A program made the translations under genes and the position numbers. A DNA stretch of 33,222 nucleotides from Hylemonella gracilis ATCC 19624 (GTDB lineage Bacteria; Pseudomonadota; Gammaproteobacteria; Burkholderiales; Burkholderiaceae_C): contig NZ_AEGR01000078.1 of assembly GCF_000211835.1 (NCBI RefSeq), positions 1 through 33,222 on the forward strand, read 5' to 3'. How positions within the stretch are numbered: the first letter of the stretch is position 1; each line of letters begins with the position of its first letter. Of this stretch, positions 7,097 through 15,276 are shown piece by piece. The notes beneath the pieces were generated by a model. It saw nothing but the letters and a program-made list of their open reading frames with translations, ran no database searches and was not told where the DNA came from.

Positions 7097-7741
7097 ATGA
7101 AAAGTCGAACCATCCTCATCGCAGGCGCCACCGGCCTGGTAGGCCGGGAACTGCTTGCCGGCCTGCTGGCCGACCCGAGCGTCACTGCAGTCCACAGCCT
7201 CGGCCGCCGGACACCCGCGCTCCAGCACCCCAAGCTGACAGGCCATGTGGTTGACTTCGCTGCGCTACCCGCCCTGCCGCACGCCGACGAGGTGTACCTC
7301 GCCCTGGGCACGACGATCAAGGACGCGGGCAGTCAGGCGGCGTTCCGCGCGGTGGACTTCGATGCCAATCTGGCGGTGGCCAAGGCTGCGCTGGCGGCTG
7401 GGGCGACACGCGTGGGCTTGGTGAGCGCCATGGGCGCGGATGCGAATTCCAGGATCTTCTACAGCCGGGTGAAGGGCGAGCTGGAAGAGGCGCTGGCGCA
7501 GTTGCCGTTCCAGGGCTTGGTGATCGCGCGGCCGTCGATGCTGCTGGGCAATCGGCAGGCGCTGGGGCAGCGCGTGCGGTCCGGCGAGGTGTGGGCCTCC
7601 CGGCTGCAAAAGGTTCTCGGCTGGATGATCCCAGCGAACTACCAGCCCATCGAAGCCGCCGCCGTGGCCCAGGCTTTGTTGCGGGCCGTGCCGTCCGCGC
7701 AGGGGCGGACGTTCTTGCTGTCGGGCTCGATGCAGGCCTAG
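7097..7741 (+). CDS. NAD(P)-binding atypical short-chain oxidoreductase
   Basis: This 214-aa Rossmann-fold protein is of the NAD(P)H-binding/NmrA-like group related to YraR/HTATIP2 proteins. Residues 7-16 (IAGATGLVGR) form the GxxGxxG dinucleotide loop. DEVYLALGTTIKDAGS is the characteristic substrate-side strand and loop. YSRVKGELE provides a Tyr-x-x-x-Lys pair, as in short-chain dehydrogenases. IARPSMLLGNR is typical of this subgroup. The substrate is unknown. It is the first ordinary high-GC gene right of the island and appears intact. The Shine-Dalgarno sequence is weak (AGG about 10 nt upstream). It converges with the aldo/keto reductase gene, with about 58 bp between them. Confidence 0.8.
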   Translation: MKSRTILIAGATGLVGRELLAGLLADPSVTAVHSLGRRTPALQHPKLTGHVVDFAALPALPHADEVYLALGTTIKDAGSQAAFRAVDFDANLAVAKAALAAGATRVGLVSAMGADANSRIFYSRVKGELEEALAQLPFQGLVIARPSMLLGNRQALGQRVRSGEVWASRLQKVLGWMIPANYQPIEAAAVAQALLRAVPSAQGRTFLLSGSMQA

Positions 7742-7799
7742 ACAGCGGCTCGATGACGAATGCGCGATTGGGCTCTATGTAGCCTTCAGCGCCCGGAGT

Positions 7800-8825
7800 T
7801 CAAAACACCTCGGTGTCCACTTCCCGGTTGTTCTGCTCGTTGTAGCGGCCGCCCATCACGGTCTTCTGGTTGATCAGGTCTTCCAGCCGTGCAACAAGGT
7901 CGGCGCTCAGCTTCACCTGCGCGGCGCCCAGGTTTTCCAGCGTGTGGTCCAGGCTCGTGGTGCCAAAGAGCGGGATGATGTGCTCCGATTTCTGTAGCAA
8001 CCAGGCGAGGGCCAACTGCGCAGGCGTGCAACCGGCTTCACGCGCCAGGGCCTGGTAGGCGGGCAGCAGTTTCTCGTTGGCGGCGTAGTGCTCGGCCGTG
8101 AAGCGCGGCATGCTGCGGCGGATGTCCTTGGCGTCGAAGGCGGCGACTTCCGCGCCGCCGATCTTGCCGCTCAGGAAGCCCCGGCCCAGCGGGCTGAAAG
8201 CGACGAAAGCCACGCCCAGTTCACGACAGGCGTCGAGCACGGCAATTTCGGGGTTGCGCGTCCACAGCGAGTACTCGGTCTGCAGCGCGGCGATGGGGTG
8301 CACGGCGTGGGCCTTGCGCAGCGTGGCCGCGGACACTTCGGACAAGCCCACGGTGCGCACATGGCCGCGTTCGACCAGGCGAGACATCTCGCCCACGGTG
8401 TCTTCAATGGGCACGCTCTTGTCCCAGCGGTGCAGGTAGTAGAGGTCGATCACGTCCAGGCCCAGGCGGCGCAGGCTGTCCTCGCAATTGCGGCGCACAG
8501 CCTCGGGGCGGCCGTCGATCACACGGCGCGTCACGCCGTCCTCGCCCGTCACACCGGCCATGCCGCCCTTGCTGGCCAACACGAATTGATCGCGGCGCGA
8601 CTTCAGCGCGCGGCCCACCAGGCGCTCGCTCTCGCCAAAGCCGTAGAGCGCCGCCGTGTCGAAATGGGTGACGCCCGCATCCAGCGCTTCCTGCAGCAGG
8701 CGCACGGCCGCCTCGGTCGTGGGCGAGGCGCCGTAGGCGTGGCAGACGTTCATGCAGCCGAAGGCGAGCGCGGAGACTTGGAAGGGGCCGAGGTTGCGTT
8801 GGGGGATTGAGATGGGGTGGGACAT
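7800..8825 (-). CDS. Aldo/keto reductase
   Basis: This 341-aa NADPH-dependent (beta/alpha)8-barrel oxidoreductase reduces aldehydes or ketones. The catalytic tetrad is visible: D56 and Y61 in FDTAALYG, K86 in LASKGG, and H132 in YYLHRWD. The helix-rich C-terminal part with FGTTSLDHTLENLGA supplies the cofactor-binding segment of the family. It belongs to the large YajO/Tas-like group, so the substrate cannot be told. The ATG at 8825 is chosen because AAGGAG precedes it by 7 nt; a longer frame upstream adds sequence unlike the family. It may be transcribed alone, since about 340 bp of palindromic sequence separate it from the condensin operon upstream. Confidence 0.92.
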   Translation of the reverse strand: MSHPISIPQRNLGPFQVSALAFGCMNVCHAYGASPTTEAAVRLLQEALDAGVTHFDTAALYGFGESERLVGRALKSRRDQFVLASKGGMAGVTGEDGVTRRVIDGRPEAVRRNCEDSLRRLGLDVIDLYYLHRWDKSVPIEDTVGEMSRLVERGHVRTVGLSEVSAATLRKAHAVHPIAALQTEYSLWTRNPEIAVLDACRELGVAFVAFSPLGRGFLSGKIGGAEVAAFDAKDIRRSMPRFTAEHYAANEKLLPAYQALAREAGCTPAQLALAWLLQKSEHIIPLFGTTSLDHTLENLGAAQVKLSADLVARLEDLINQKTVMGGRYNEQNNREVDTEVF

Positions 8826-8891
8826 GGACTGCTCCTTGAGATCAAACGGTGTACTTCGATGGGCGCGTCTTCTTGGATTTTTTGACGGGCG

Positions 8892-8984
8892 CGCACAGGC
8901 GAGCGAGGCCCAGGGAACCCTCCTCATGAGATCGCTGCGCGATCAGAAATCGTCGGGTTCCCCAGGGCCTCGCCCACCTGTGCG
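8892..8984. repeat. Palindromic intergenic element, copy 1
   Basis: This is a roughly 93-bp element. The outer stem pairs 8892-8911 with 8965-8984 (18 of 20). The stem continues through 8912-8920 with 8955-8964. The centre carries a 30-bp block (8923-8952) containing a GATCGC-TGC-GCGATC hairpin. The same 30-bp block occurs perfectly inverted in copy 2. The form resembles REP-type elements. No coding potential was seen. Confidence 0.75.
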
Positions 8985-8991
8985 GAGGGTC

Positions 8992-9020
8992 GGCGTGCAA
9001 AAAAACATTGTGCGCACGCC
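8992..9020. terminator. Hairpin between the two palindromic elements
   Basis: GGCGTGC and GCACGCC are inverted, and the loop contains a run of seven A (8999-9005). Read on the minus strand, the T-run lies inside the loop rather than after the stem, so it is not a standard terminator. Confidence 0.25.
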
Positions 9021-9035
9021 AACCATGCCGCGCGC

Positions 9036-9120
9036 GGCGAGGTGGGGCGGAGGGCCGAGCCGCCGATTTCTGATCGCGCAGCGATCTCATGAGGCGGACG
9101 GTCCTCCGCCCCGCCTCGCC
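9036..9120. repeat. Palindromic intergenic element, copy 2 (inverted)
   Basis: A 21-bp stem (9036-9056 with 9100-9120) has 19 Watson-Crick pairs and 2 G-T pairs. It is followed by a 5-bp stem (9060-9064 with 9093-9097) and the inner GATCGC-GCA-GCGATC hairpin (9072-9086). The 30-bp centre (9064-9093) is the exact reverse complement of the centre of copy 1, while the outer stem has a different sequence. It starts about 45 bases beyond the end of the SMC gene and could terminate it. Confidence 0.75.
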
Positions 9121-9164
9121 GCATCGCCCGGATATCGGCATGCTGCTCACACCCACCCCACAAA

Positions 9165-11981
9165 CTACGCAGCCGCCCGACGCTGCAACACCCCAATCGG
9201 CGGCGCCCAGCGCGCCCCCGGGGGCTTCTTGGAGGTGACCAGCGTGATATCCGCCGGTTCGAACACTTCCACGTTGTGCGTGATGGGCGTGGTCAGCACG
9301 TACTGCGCTCGGGTGGACTTGAGGAAGTGGCCGACCAGCTGGATGTTGCGCACGTCCAGGTGGGCGAAGGGTTCGTCGATGAAGACGAAGCCGCCCGCGC
9401 TGTTTTCTTCGTCCTTGAGCAGGCCGACCAGCAGGATCAGTGACTTGATGACCTGTTGCCCGCCCGAGGCTTCGCCGTCGTTCAGGCCGATCTGGCCCTT
9501 GCCGTCGAAGTTGAAGCTCACCTTCAACTCAGCCTGGCGCAGCACGGTGTCGTCGTTGTCCAGGTGCGGCAGGTCGGCGTTGACTTCCACGCCGGCGAGC
9601 TGGCCCAGGTCCACGATGTTCTTGCGGTAGCGGCGCACGGTGGCGCGCAGCACGTCGATGTAGCGTTCGCGTGCATTGCCCACGGCCAGTCTGGCCGCTT
9701 CGTTGCTGGCGCGGCGCTGGCCCAGCTCGTGCTCTTGGTTGGCGACGGTGGCGCGCATCAGCACCACCTTGTCTTCCACCGTGGCGTCGGTTTCCCACTG
9801 GCCCTGTTCCAGTTCGCGTTCGATGCCGTCGCGGCGCAGGCGGGCCTGGGTGGCGTTGGTGAAGCGTTGCCGCAGATCGGCCAGGGCCGTGACGGCGATC
9901 CAGCGCGCGGGGAAACGGCGGCGGGCCGCGCGTGAATTCGCGGCGCGTTCGTGCAGCGTGTCGTAACGTTCGCGCCACTCGCGCTCGTACTTCTCGGCGG
10001 CGCGCTCGCTGTCGCTCAGGCGGTTCTGCGTGTCGCGGTACACGGCTTGCGCGTCCTTCCAGGCGCCCAGGGCCGTGCCGTGCTGCAGGTCCAGCGTCTG
10101 CCAGCGCTGAGCGGCTTGCACGCGGGCCTGCTTGAGCGCGGGCAGCTGCTCGCGCGCTTGCGCGAACTCCTCGCTGCGACGCGCCAGTTCCTCGGCAGCG
10201 CGGTGGCCTTTGCTGGCCTCCTTGGCAGCGTCGAGCTGGCGCTGGGTGTCGGTTTGGCGCTGGGCGGTCTGCGTGAGCTGCGCGTCCAGCTGCGCCAGTC
10301 GCGCCTCGATGGACGCGCGCCGCGCCGTCAGGGCTGCGGCGCCGAACTGGTGCTGGGCCGGGTCCACCCAGACGCTGCGCCCGCCGCGCGCGTCGCGCCA
10401 GTAGGCCTCGGGCGTGATCCATTCGGTGCCCGCGCCCAGCTTCAGGCCCTCGGCCGTGCTGTCCACGCGGCGGATCTGCGCCAGTTGCTTGAGCAGCCAC
10501 GCGGGCACGGCGGCCGAGAAGCGCAGCACGGCCAGCAGGCTGTGGGCCTCGGGCTTGGTCGGCGCAGCCTCGGCCTGCGCGACCAGGTAATGGCGGTAAC
10601 GCTCGCGCTCGGCCAGGGCCAGGGCGCGGGCTTCGTCCTGCGACTGCTCCAGCACCACCACCCAGCGCGCGCCGCGCAGCACGCCTTCGGCGGCGGCGCG
10701 CCAGTGTTCGTCGGTGATCTCGACCACGTCGGCCAGCACATGGTGGGCGATGCCTTCACCACGCAGCACACGCAGAAAGCGCTGCACCTCGGGCGGCGGC
10801 GGGGCCAGGCGTTGGCCTTGCAGCGCGTCCAACGCCGCCTGGGCCTTGGCGCGGTCCGCCTTGGCCTGCTGCCAGTCGGCGGCCAGGGCGGCCTTGGCGG
10901 CTTCCAGCTCGGCGAGGCGCTGGGCGAGTTGCGCGGCATCGCCTTCGACGGCGGCGAGTTCCTGCAGCTCCTGCGCCTGCTTGAGCAACTGCTCCACCGG
11001 CTTCTCGGCGGCGCGGGCTTCGTCCAGCGTGGCCTGGGCCTCGTCGCGCTGGGTCTTGAGCAGGCCGACCTGCTGTTCGGCGGTTTGCTGGGCCTGCAGC
11101 GCTTCCAGCAAGCGGCGCTTGTAGTCGGCGCGCTGGCGGGCTTCGCCAGCCTGGTTCAGGCGCTGGCGGTGCAGCTCACGCAGCTTGCCGGCCAGTTCCT
11201 GACGCTCCTCGGCCCAGGCCAGCACGGGGATGATTTCGGTGGCGAGCTGTTCACGCTCGCGCAGCTTGGCCTGGTGCTGGCGGTAGAGGTTGGCGCGCGC
11301 CTCCAGTTGGGCGAGCTGGGCCTGGCCGTGCGTGAGTTCACGCTGCGCGGCCTCAACCTCCTCGCTCAGCTGGCGCTGGTGCTGGCGTGCTTCTTCATAA
11401 CGGTCCAGCACCTCCTGGTCGCCGAACACGTCGAACACCAGGCGCAGCAGTTCCTTGGGCGAGTACTCGCAGAGGCGATCAGTCTGGCCCTGCTCCAGCG
11501 CCAGCACGCGGGCGATGGCGCGCGACAGGCCCGCGCCCTCGAGGCGCTTCTTCCAATGCTCGATGCCCAGCCATTCCTTCTCGGGCTTCTGGGCCAGTTC
11601 TTCAATGGGCACATCGCCCTCGACCATGGCGTAACGGCGTTGCCAGTCACCGCCGTTGCGCTCAATGCGGCACACCAGCGTGACTTGGTCGGTGTAGAGC
11701 AGGTTGCGCGCGAAGGGTCGGCTGGCGGCCTGGCGGTTGCGCGGCAGGTTGTCCACGGTGGCGCGCAGCCAGGCGGTGTCGGCCTTGGCGTGGCGCGCAT
11801 AGGTCTTGTAGCTGCGCCCGCCCGAGCATTCCAGACCGAGCAGGGTGCGCATGGCGTCGAGCAGCGTGGTCTTGCCCGAGCCATTGGGCCCGGCCACGGT
11901 GATGATGGCGCCGTCCAGCGGCAGGGTCAGGCGCTGGCAGTAGTCCCAGTGCAGCAGTTCGAGGCTTTGCAGATGAAACAT
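9165..11981 (-). CDS. SMC-like condensin ATPase (MksB/JetC-like)
   Basis: This 938-aa ABC-type ATPase is of the SMC/MukB class, the motor of a DNA-loop-extruding condensin. Walker A is GPNGSGKTT at 31-39. Long coiled coils (about 190-390 and 560-730) surround a hinge at about 395-555 (VLADVVEITDEHWRAAAEGV is typical). The signature motif is NDGEASGGQQ at 834-843, with Ala where LSGG has Leu. Walker B is FVFIDEP at 865-871, with E870 as catalytic glutamate and a D-loop HLD. It is shorter than MukB (about 1480 aa). Its ATG shares one base with the stop of the gene before it (TGATG), implying translational coupling. With its two partners it matches MksBEF or the JetABC part of Wadjet. Confidence 0.85.
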   Translation of the reverse strand: MFHLQSLELLHWDYCQRLTLPLDGAIITVAGPNGSGKTTLLDAMRTLLGLECSGGRSYKTYARHAKADTAWLRATVDNLPRNRQAASRPFARNLLYTDQVTLVCRIERNGGDWQRRYAMVEGDVPIEELAQKPEKEWLGIEHWKKRLEGAGLSRAIARVLALEQGQTDRLCEYSPKELLRLVFDVFGDQEVLDRYEEARQHQRQLSEEVEAAQRELTHGQAQLAQLEARANLYRQHQAKLREREQLATEIIPVLAWAEERQELAGKLRELHRQRLNQAGEARQRADYKRRLLEALQAQQTAEQQVGLLKTQRDEAQATLDEARAAEKPVEQLLKQAQELQELAAVEGDAAQLAQRLAELEAAKAALAADWQQAKADRAKAQAALDALQGQRLAPPPPEVQRFLRVLRGEGIAHHVLADVVEITDEHWRAAAEGVLRGARWVVVLEQSQDEARALALAERERYRHYLVAQAEAAPTKPEAHSLLAVLRFSAAVPAWLLKQLAQIRRVDSTAEGLKLGAGTEWITPEAYWRDARGGRSVWVDPAQHQFGAAALTARRASIEARLAQLDAQLTQTAQRQTDTQRQLDAAKEASKGHRAAEELARRSEEFAQAREQLPALKQARVQAAQRWQTLDLQHGTALGAWKDAQAVYRDTQNRLSDSERAAEKYEREWRERYDTLHERAANSRAARRRFPARWIAVTALADLRQRFTNATQARLRRDGIERELEQGQWETDATVEDKVVLMRATVANQEHELGQRRASNEAARLAVGNARERYIDVLRATVRRYRKNIVDLGQLAGVEVNADLPHLDNDDTVLRQAELKVSFNFDGKGQIGLNDGEASGGQQVIKSLILLVGLLKDEENSAGGFVFIDEPFAHLDVRNIQLVGHFLKSTRAQYVLTTPITHNVEVFEPADITLVTSKKPPGARWAPPIGVLQRRAAA

Positions 11982-12691
11982 CAGTCCTGGGCCTCCGGGG
12001 GTGTCGCGTCCGAGGACACGGAAGGCGTGGCGGGGGTCGCGGAAGGCACAGCCGCCTTGGCGCGCGCCAGCACCTCGCCCACCACGCCGTCCAGGATGCG
12101 CGGCGCCAGCGTGTCGTAGTCCAGCAGCAAATCGAGCAGCGGGCCTTCGGCGATGTCGTCACCCTTGCGGGTGATGAAGCCTTGCGCCTCCAGGCGCTTG
12201 AGGTTGGTGTCCAGCCGCAGCTTGCGGCCGAGCTGTTCGCCAAAGTCGGCCAGCAGCGCCTTGTAGGAAATCACGGGGCTGACTTGCGCGGCCGTGGGCA
12301 AGGGCTTGTCGGCGCGGAACATCTCGTTCTGGCCATCGTCCTCGTTGCCAGCGCGCGCGGCCTGGCGCTCGCGCTTGGGCAAGACGATCAGCGACCACAG
12401 CACCACCAGCAGAGACACCGCGTCGCGCGGCAGGTCCACGTTGTTGTTGGCGTTCAAGCCCGCCTCGCCGAAGACGGCGCTCTGCGCCTCACGCCGCAGG
12501 GCCACGGCCACGTGGTCCGCGTGCAGGTTGTCCACCAGGCTCAGGCCCACCTGGGCCAGGCGATCTTGAACGGCCTGCCAGAGCTCGGCATCGATCAGGG
12601 CGCGCTTGACCAGGGGATGCTGGCGCGGCAGCCAGCGCCGGGCCAGCAGCTGCGCCGCCAGCACGGCGGCATCGTCCAGGGGAACGGTCAT
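11981..12691 (-). CDS. Condensin accessory protein (MksE/JetB-like, kite)
   Basis: This 236-aa protein sits between a kleisin-like and an SMC-like gene, the position of MksE/JetB (DUF4194-type) proteins. The visible pattern supports this: an N-terminal helical region, then YKALLADFGEQLGRKLRLDTNLKRLEAQGFI (about 150-180), a winged-helix segment with a hydrophobic strand, and LLDLLLDYDTLAPRIL. An Ala/Pro/Ser/Thr-rich tail, probably disordered, follows. In the family this kite subunit bridges kleisin and SMC heads. The start overlaps the upstream stop as ATGA, which rules out longer starts. Assignment rests more on context and length than on a catalytic motif. Confidence 0.72.
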   Translation of the reverse strand: MTVPLDDAAVLAAQLLARRWLPRQHPLVKRALIDAELWQAVQDRLAQVGLSLVDNLHADHVAVALRREAQSAVFGEAGLNANNNVDLPRDAVSLLVVLWSLIVLPKRERQAARAGNEDDGQNEMFRADKPLPTAAQVSPVISYKALLADFGEQLGRKLRLDTNLKRLEAQGFITRKGDDIAEGPLLDLLLDYDTLAPRILDGVVGEVLARAKAAVPSATPATPSVSSDATPPEAQD

Positions 12692-14217
12692 GGGGTGGAA
12701 GATTCGTCGGGGCCGGTTTCGGGGAACTGCGTATTTTCGGGGTAAAGCTGTCCCTCGCTCAAGGTGGCGACCGGGCCGCCTTCCTGCGCGGACAAGCTGC
12801 GCGTTTGCGGGCTCAGCGCCACGCGCCAGGGCGAGCGCGCGAAGTCGCCGGTCTGGCCCTTGAGCGTGCGGGCCTGGGCGTCGCCCAGCAGGGGCAGCAG
12901 TTGCATGCGGTAGGCGGCCTGGGCGTAACGGCCGGTGCCGGCGGTGCCCGCCCCTTCCTGCGCGCCGGGGGCTTGTGAGTCGGTCTCGCCCAGCACCGCC
13001 TCTTGCAGATCGTGCGGGCGGGCAGCGGTTTGGTTCCACGCTGCCAGCTTGTGGATGAAGTCATCCAGCTCGGTGGGCATGCGCAGGGTCTCCATGGTGC
13101 CGGGCTGCGCGGCGACGGCGGGCGGCAGGCCCTGGGGCCGGTCGGGGTCAGGTCGGTCACGTTCGAACTCGGCCTCGGTCACGTCCAGCAGGTCATGCGG
13201 GCTGACGAAGACCGGGCGCACGGTGCTGGCCAGGGCGTCTTCGAGCAACTGGCCGAAGGCCGGGCCGTGCTGCTGCAGTTGCGCTTGCAGCCACGCCCGA
13301 ACATCGGAGCTGGTGACGCCGGTGCTGCCCAGGGTGACGCGCTGGCGGTCGGCCTGCTGCAGCGCGCGGGTGAACTGGCTGGCCATGGTCAGCAAACGGG
13401 CCTGGGCCTGGCCCAGGGCGCGGGCCTCGCGCTCCAGGCGGGCGTCGGCCACGTCCTGCGCGGCCTCGCCCCCGGCATCGTTCGAAGCCTGTCCGCGCGC
13501 GTCGCCGCGGATCAGGGCCGTCAGTGCCTCGCCCGCGCGGGCCACCAGGGCCAGGGCGCGTTCGAAACGCGGCGCGGCCGCGCGCAGACGGGCTTCGGAG
13601 CCGCTGGTGATGGCCTCGGCAAATTCGTCGTGCAAGCGGGTGAGCTGCGCGTGCAGATGGCGCAGCTGGCTGGCATCGGCCAGGCCCAGGGCCTGGGCGC
13701 CAGCCACTTGGGCCAGCAGCGCGGCCATTTCCTCGTCGTCCGCGTCGCCCGAGCGCGTGAGCGGCGCCAACAAGCCCTGCACCTGCTGCGCCAGCGGGGA
13801 GAGGCGGTAATCCTGGCTACCCGTGTCCCACACCAGCAGGCCCAGCTCGCGCAGGCGGCGCAGGGCGGTGTCCAGCGCCTCGGGCTTGAGCACGTGGAAG
13901 AGCTGCTGGATGTCCTCGCGCTGCAAGCGGCCCTGGGGCTGGCTGGCCAGCTCCATGAAGCACCACAGGCGCAGGCGGGCAGCCGCCTGCGGCCCGCCCA
14001 GCAGTCCGCGCACCGCGTCGATCAGGGGCTGGCGCTGGGTCAGCGCCCACGCCAGGGGCGCCTGCTGCGCCAGCTCAGGTTCGCGGAAGAAGGATTCGAA
14101 GGAGGATTCCGTGTCCGACGCGCTGTCATCGGCCTCGGACTGAGGCGGCTGCGGCACGGCGGCGGACGGGGGGACCAGAGGCGCGGGAACGGAGAGGATT
14201 CTGTCTTCTGCTTGCAT
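12688..14217 (-). CDS. Kleisin-like condensin subunit (MksF/JetA-like)
   Basis: This protein of about 509 aa is encoded first in the condensin operon. After a Pro/Ser/Asp-rich N-terminal segment it has a winged-helix-like domain (LRLWCFMELASQ through LRRLRELGLLVWDTG). A long helical middle with coiled-coil character follows, then a conserved-looking DDFIHKLAAWNQ region and a polar C-terminus. This layout and the gene order fit the MukF/MksF/JetA kleisin, which bridges the two SMC heads. ATG 14217 is the first ATG in frame. A TTG at 14283 inside the end of qorB would add 22 residues, and neither has a strong Shine-Dalgarno sequence. Identification is by context and architecture; motif evidence alone is modest. 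Confidence 0.7.
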   Translation of the reverse strand: MQAEDRILSVPAPLVPPSAAVPQPPQSEADDSASDTESSFESFFREPELAQQAPLAWALTQRQPLIDAVRGLLGGPQAAARLRLWCFMELASQPQGRLQREDIQQLFHVLKPEALDTALRRLRELGLLVWDTGSQDYRLSPLAQQVQGLLAPLTRSGDADDEEMAALLAQVAGAQALGLADASQLRHLHAQLTRLHDEFAEAITSGSEARLRAAAPRFERALALVARAGEALTALIRGDARGQASNDAGGEAAQDVADARLEREARALGQAQARLLTMASQFTRALQQADRQRVTLGSTGVTSSDVRAWLQAQLQQHGPAFGQLLEDALASTVRPVFVSPHDLLDVTEAEFERDRPDPDRPQGLPPAVAAQPGTMETLRMPTELDDFIHKLAAWNQTAARPHDLQEAVLGETDSQAPGAQEGAGTAGTGRYAQAAYRMQLLPLLGDAQARTLKGQTGDFARSPWRVALSPQTRSLSAQEGGPVATLSEGQLYPENTQFPETGPDESSTP

Positions 14218-14279
14218 CTGGCCCGCGATTAGGCCATAGATGGCGAGCCCCTCCCGCAAAGGCGGCCCGCCCTGCCCCG

Positions 14280-15134
14280 TCAAGCCTGCAACGCAGCCTT
14301 CAGGCTGTTGGCCACGGGCGTGGTCGGGCGGCCAATGAGGCGGCTGAGCGCACGGCCGTCCTCGAACAAGCCCCCCTTGGACGCACCCACGTCAGACTCG
14401 GCCAGCATGGCGGCAACGGGAGCGGGCAAGCCAATCTGCTCAAGCACCTTGGCGTACTCGGCTTCGGGCAGGTCCTTGTAGACCACCGGCTTGCCGGACA
14501 CGCGGGCGATTTCCGCGGCGTAGTCGGCCAAGGTGAGGGCCTGGTCACCGGCCAATTCGTACACCTTGCCCGCCTGGCCTTCCTGCGTCAGCACGGCCAC
14601 GGCGGCGGCGGCGTAATCGGCACGCGACGCCAGGGAGAAGCGGCCCGCACCCGCGCTGCCCAGCACCGCGCCGTGCTGCACGGCGGCCTGGACGCTGGCG
14701 GTGTAGTTCTCGGTGTACCAGCCATTGCGCAGCAGCACGTGCGGCAGGCCAGAGGCACGCAGCAGCGCTTCGGTCTCGCGGTGCTCGCGCGCCAGGCCCA
14801 GCGGCGAACTGTCGGCGCGCAAGATGCTGGTGTAGGCCACCAGCTTCACGCCAGCCTGGCGGGCAGCGTCGATGACGTTGCGGTGCTGGGGCACGCGCTG
14901 GCCGACTTCACTGGAGGAAATCAACAGCAGCTTGTCCACGCCCTTCAGGGCCTGCGCCAGGGCGGCGGGCTGGGTGTAGTCGGCTTGGCGCACCTGCACG
15001 CCGCGCGCGGCCCAGGCGGCGACCTTGGCCGGGTCACGCACGAGGGCGACGATGGACGAGGCGGGCTGGCTGGCGAGCAGGCCTTCGACGACGAGGCGGC
15101 CCAGCTGGCCGGAGGCACCGGTGATGGCGATCAT
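14280..15134 (-). CDS. qorB: NAD(P)H:quinone oxidoreductase, QorB/YtfG type
   Basis: This 284-aa NmrA-like atypical short-chain reductase has TGASGQLG (residues 5-12) as nucleotide-binding loop. KLLLISSSEVGQRVPQHRNVIDAA, the GLPHVLLRNGWYTENY segment and LAGDQALTLADYA are typical of QorB (YtfG), which reduces quinones with NADPH. The ATG at 15134 has AAGGAG 8 nt upstream. It is divergent from an HxlR regulator, exactly as E. coli ytfG is from ytfH, which strengthens the call. The condensin operon begins 62 nt after its stop, so read-through into those genes is possible. Confidence 0.9.
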   Translation of the reverse strand: MIAITGASGQLGRLVVEGLLASQPASSIVALVRDPAKVAAWAARGVQVRQADYTQPAALAQALKGVDKLLLISSSEVGQRVPQHRNVIDAARQAGVKLVAYTSILRADSSPLGLAREHRETEALLRASGLPHVLLRNGWYTENYTASVQAAVQHGAVLGSAGAGRFSLASRADYAAAAVAVLTQEGQAGKVYELAGDQALTLADYAAEIARVSGKPVVYKDLPEAEYAKVLEQIGLPAPVAAMLAESDVGASKGGLFEDGRALSRLIGRPTTPVANSLKAALQA

Positions 15135-15169
15135 GTTCAAACTCCTTGTGGGGTTGGGGGAAGGCCTGG

Positions 15170-15222
15170 ATAATAGGCCTCACGCGAACTTTTAGTAAGT
15201 ACGCACAAAAAAGTAAGTGCCA
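15170..15222. promoter_or_regulatory. qorB/HxlR control region with direct repeats
   Basis: AGTAAGTACGC (15194-15204) and AGTAAGTGCCA (15212-15222) share AGTAAGT with an 18-bp offset. AGTAAGT-like half-sites are usual for HxlR-family regulators. On the minus strand TATTAT (15170-15175) could be the -10 box of qorB; its -35 is poor. Binding here would allow redox control of both divergent genes. Confidence 0.45.
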
Positions 15223-15276
15223 GGCCACGACCCCAGCGGCTGGCCCCACGCCGAACCGCCCCGAAAGGAAAGACCG

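Noticed and set aside
9951-12119. A 722-codon open frame on the plus strand opposite the SMC-like gene
   Set aside because: It is a mirror of high-GC coding sequence. The minus strand has Walker A, hinge, signature and Walker B motifs in order, while the plus-strand frame is Gly/Ala/Leu/His-rich without domains.
13003-14232. A long plus-strand frame opposite the kleisin-like gene
   Set aside because: It is antisense to a gene whose overlaps with its operon partners (ATGA and TGATG) support the minus strand. Its composition is typical of a GC-skew shadow.
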